Made by a program: the position numbers and the translations under genes. From Oscillospiraceae bacterium (GTDB lineage: Bacteria; Bacillota; Clostridia; Oscillospirales; Oscillospiraceae), in assembly GCA_028705905.1 (NCBI GenBank), contig JAQWCP010000121.1, forward strand, positions 1 to 5,617: a stretch of DNA of 5,617 nucleotides, written 5' to 3'. Of this stretch, positions 5,362 through 5,617 are shown piece after piece (within the stretch, counting starts at the first letter, position 1; each line of letters opens with the position of its first letter). A model generated the notes under the pieces. That model worked only from the letters and a program-made list of their open reading frames with translations. It searched no databases and had not been told where the DNA came from.

Positions 5362-5367
5362 CCAATC

Positions 5368-5592
5368 ATTAGAGATGCGTTGGAAGAATTTCTGAAAACA
5401 AATCTTTTACATGGTAAAATTTAATAGTATGGGTTCTGACGTCCGAAGGCAATGTATCCTGAGGAGAAAGGCGCGATAAAGAAGAGAATCTTTTGATTCT
5501 TCTTAATTTGTGGTATGTTATGCTGCGCCTTTTTGGCGTAGCTTTTTTATATTCAGCGAGTGCCTTAGCCCCAGGAAGAAAGGAGGTTCCAA
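5368..5592 (+). promoter_or_regulatory. Structured leader with attenuator layout, class unknown
   Basis: This untranslated region has several pairings. TTTTAC (5405-5410) pairs with GTAAAA (5414-5419), and AAGA/AGAATC pairs with GATTCTTCTT in the hairpin 5479-5504. AAAGGCGC (5467-5474) is exactly complementary to GCGCCTTT (5525-5532), which is the left half of the terminator at 5522-5542. The two pairings exclude each other, as in riboswitch or attenuator control. The segment 5427-5466 (GGGTTCTGACGTCCGAAGG and onwards) is richer in G and C than its surroundings and may be the sensing part. I compared it from memory with T-box, SAM, TPP, FMN, lysine, glycine, purine, cobalamin, THF, Mn, fluoride and cyclic dinucleotide leaders and found no match. 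Confidence 0.5.
5522..5548 (+). terminator. Intrinsic terminator inside the leader
   Basis: GCTGCGCC (5522-5529) pairs with GGCGTAGC (5535-5542): eight pairs, one of them G-U, around a 5-T loop, followed by six T (5543-5548). It lies 45 nt before the next start codon and far from any upstream gene other than the already terminated tRNA, so premature termination of the leader transcript is its likely role. Confidence 0.78.
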
Positions 5593-5617
5593 ATGGAAAC
5601 AAGAGTTGCTTTGATTG
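5593..5617 (+). CDS. Start of a gene, possibly a TM1266-type hydrogenase system regulator
   Basis: Only the first eight codons (METRVALI) are inside the window. The ATG is well supported by AGGAGGT (5581-5587) 5 nt upstream and by the promoter and leader before it. The opening METRVALI resembles the start of the small ACT/NikR-like TM1266 family, called iron-only hydrogenase system regulators, which often accompany hydE, hydF and hydG. Eight residues are too few for a firm call, and other ACT-domain proteins begin similarly. Confidence 0.45.

Noticed and set aside
5160..5369. Minus-strand open frame across the tRNA containing APPRFELGSEGF
   Set aside because: This is a well-known artefact of translating the antisense strand of a tRNA gene.
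5429..5479. Possible Arg-rich 16-residue leader peptide (MGSDVRRQCILRRKAR) ending in the antiterminator segment
   Set aside because: Peptide-based attenuation is tempting because several rare Arg codons occur, but no ribosome binding site precedes the ATG. Too weak to annotate.
5368..5592. T-box leader for a cysteine-related gene, given the adjacent tRNA-Cys
   Set aside because: The conserved T-box sequence (GGTGGNACCGCG type) is absent and the downstream start does not look like a synthetase or cysteine gene.
1..5617. CRISPR array, transposon ends or origin repeats
   Set aside because: No regularly spaced direct repeats, transposase or clustered DnaA-box-like motifs were seen.

Overview
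The window looks like a piece of a chromosome from a spore-forming, anaerobic, low-to-moderate GC Gram-positive bacterium (class Clostridia). The signs are strong AGGAGG-type ribosome binding sites, a CotF-like spore coat protein, a clostripain-family lipoprotein, sigma-A promoters with 17-bp spacers, and the first codons of what may be a TM1266-type regulator, a family usually found with [FeFe] hydrogenase maturation. The organism call is an inference. No ribosomal RNA or other marker allows a species name.

Layout, left to right. (a) 1-519, minus: the N-terminal 173 residues of a secreted lipoprotein with a C11 (clostripain) peptidase domain, running off the left edge. (b) 520-838: a divergent intergenic region with several dyads and a sigma-A-like promoter. 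(c) 839-2029, plus: a class I PLP-dependent aminotransferase of the aspartate/prephenate type with all key residues, followed by a 22-bp-arm palindromic terminator. (d) 2142-2666, plus: a small signal-less protein with a putative amidase (papain-like) domain, starting at TTG. (e) 2785-3765, minus: an intact tyrosine recombinase, convergent with the amidase gene. Its TAG stop is followed by 37 further in-frame sense codons. Just upstream of its ribosome binding site lies a perfect 14-bp-arm palindrome that can be read as a Xer-like 11-6-11 site. (f) 3818-4190: a mostly empty intergenic stretch ending in a promoter. (g) 4191-4412, plus: an unrecognised 73-residue acidic protein. (h) 4486-4534: a 21-bp-arm hairpin between convergent genes. 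(i) 4549-5025, minus: a CotF-like coat protein that carries a full set of ferritin-like di-metal ligand candidates. (j) 5145-5300: tRNA-Cys(GCA) with a perfect consensus promoter and its own terminator. (k) 5333-5592: a promoter and a roughly 225-nt leader with a terminator and a competing pairing, in front of a gene that begins at 5593 and runs off the right edge.

The genes do not form one operon. They are mostly single units separated by their own terminators and promoters, as in an ordinary chromosomal region. No complete mobile element is visible despite the recombinase. The points most worth following are the attenuator-like leader before the last gene, the palindrome and amber-extended frame of the recombinase, and the metal-ligand pattern in the coat protein.
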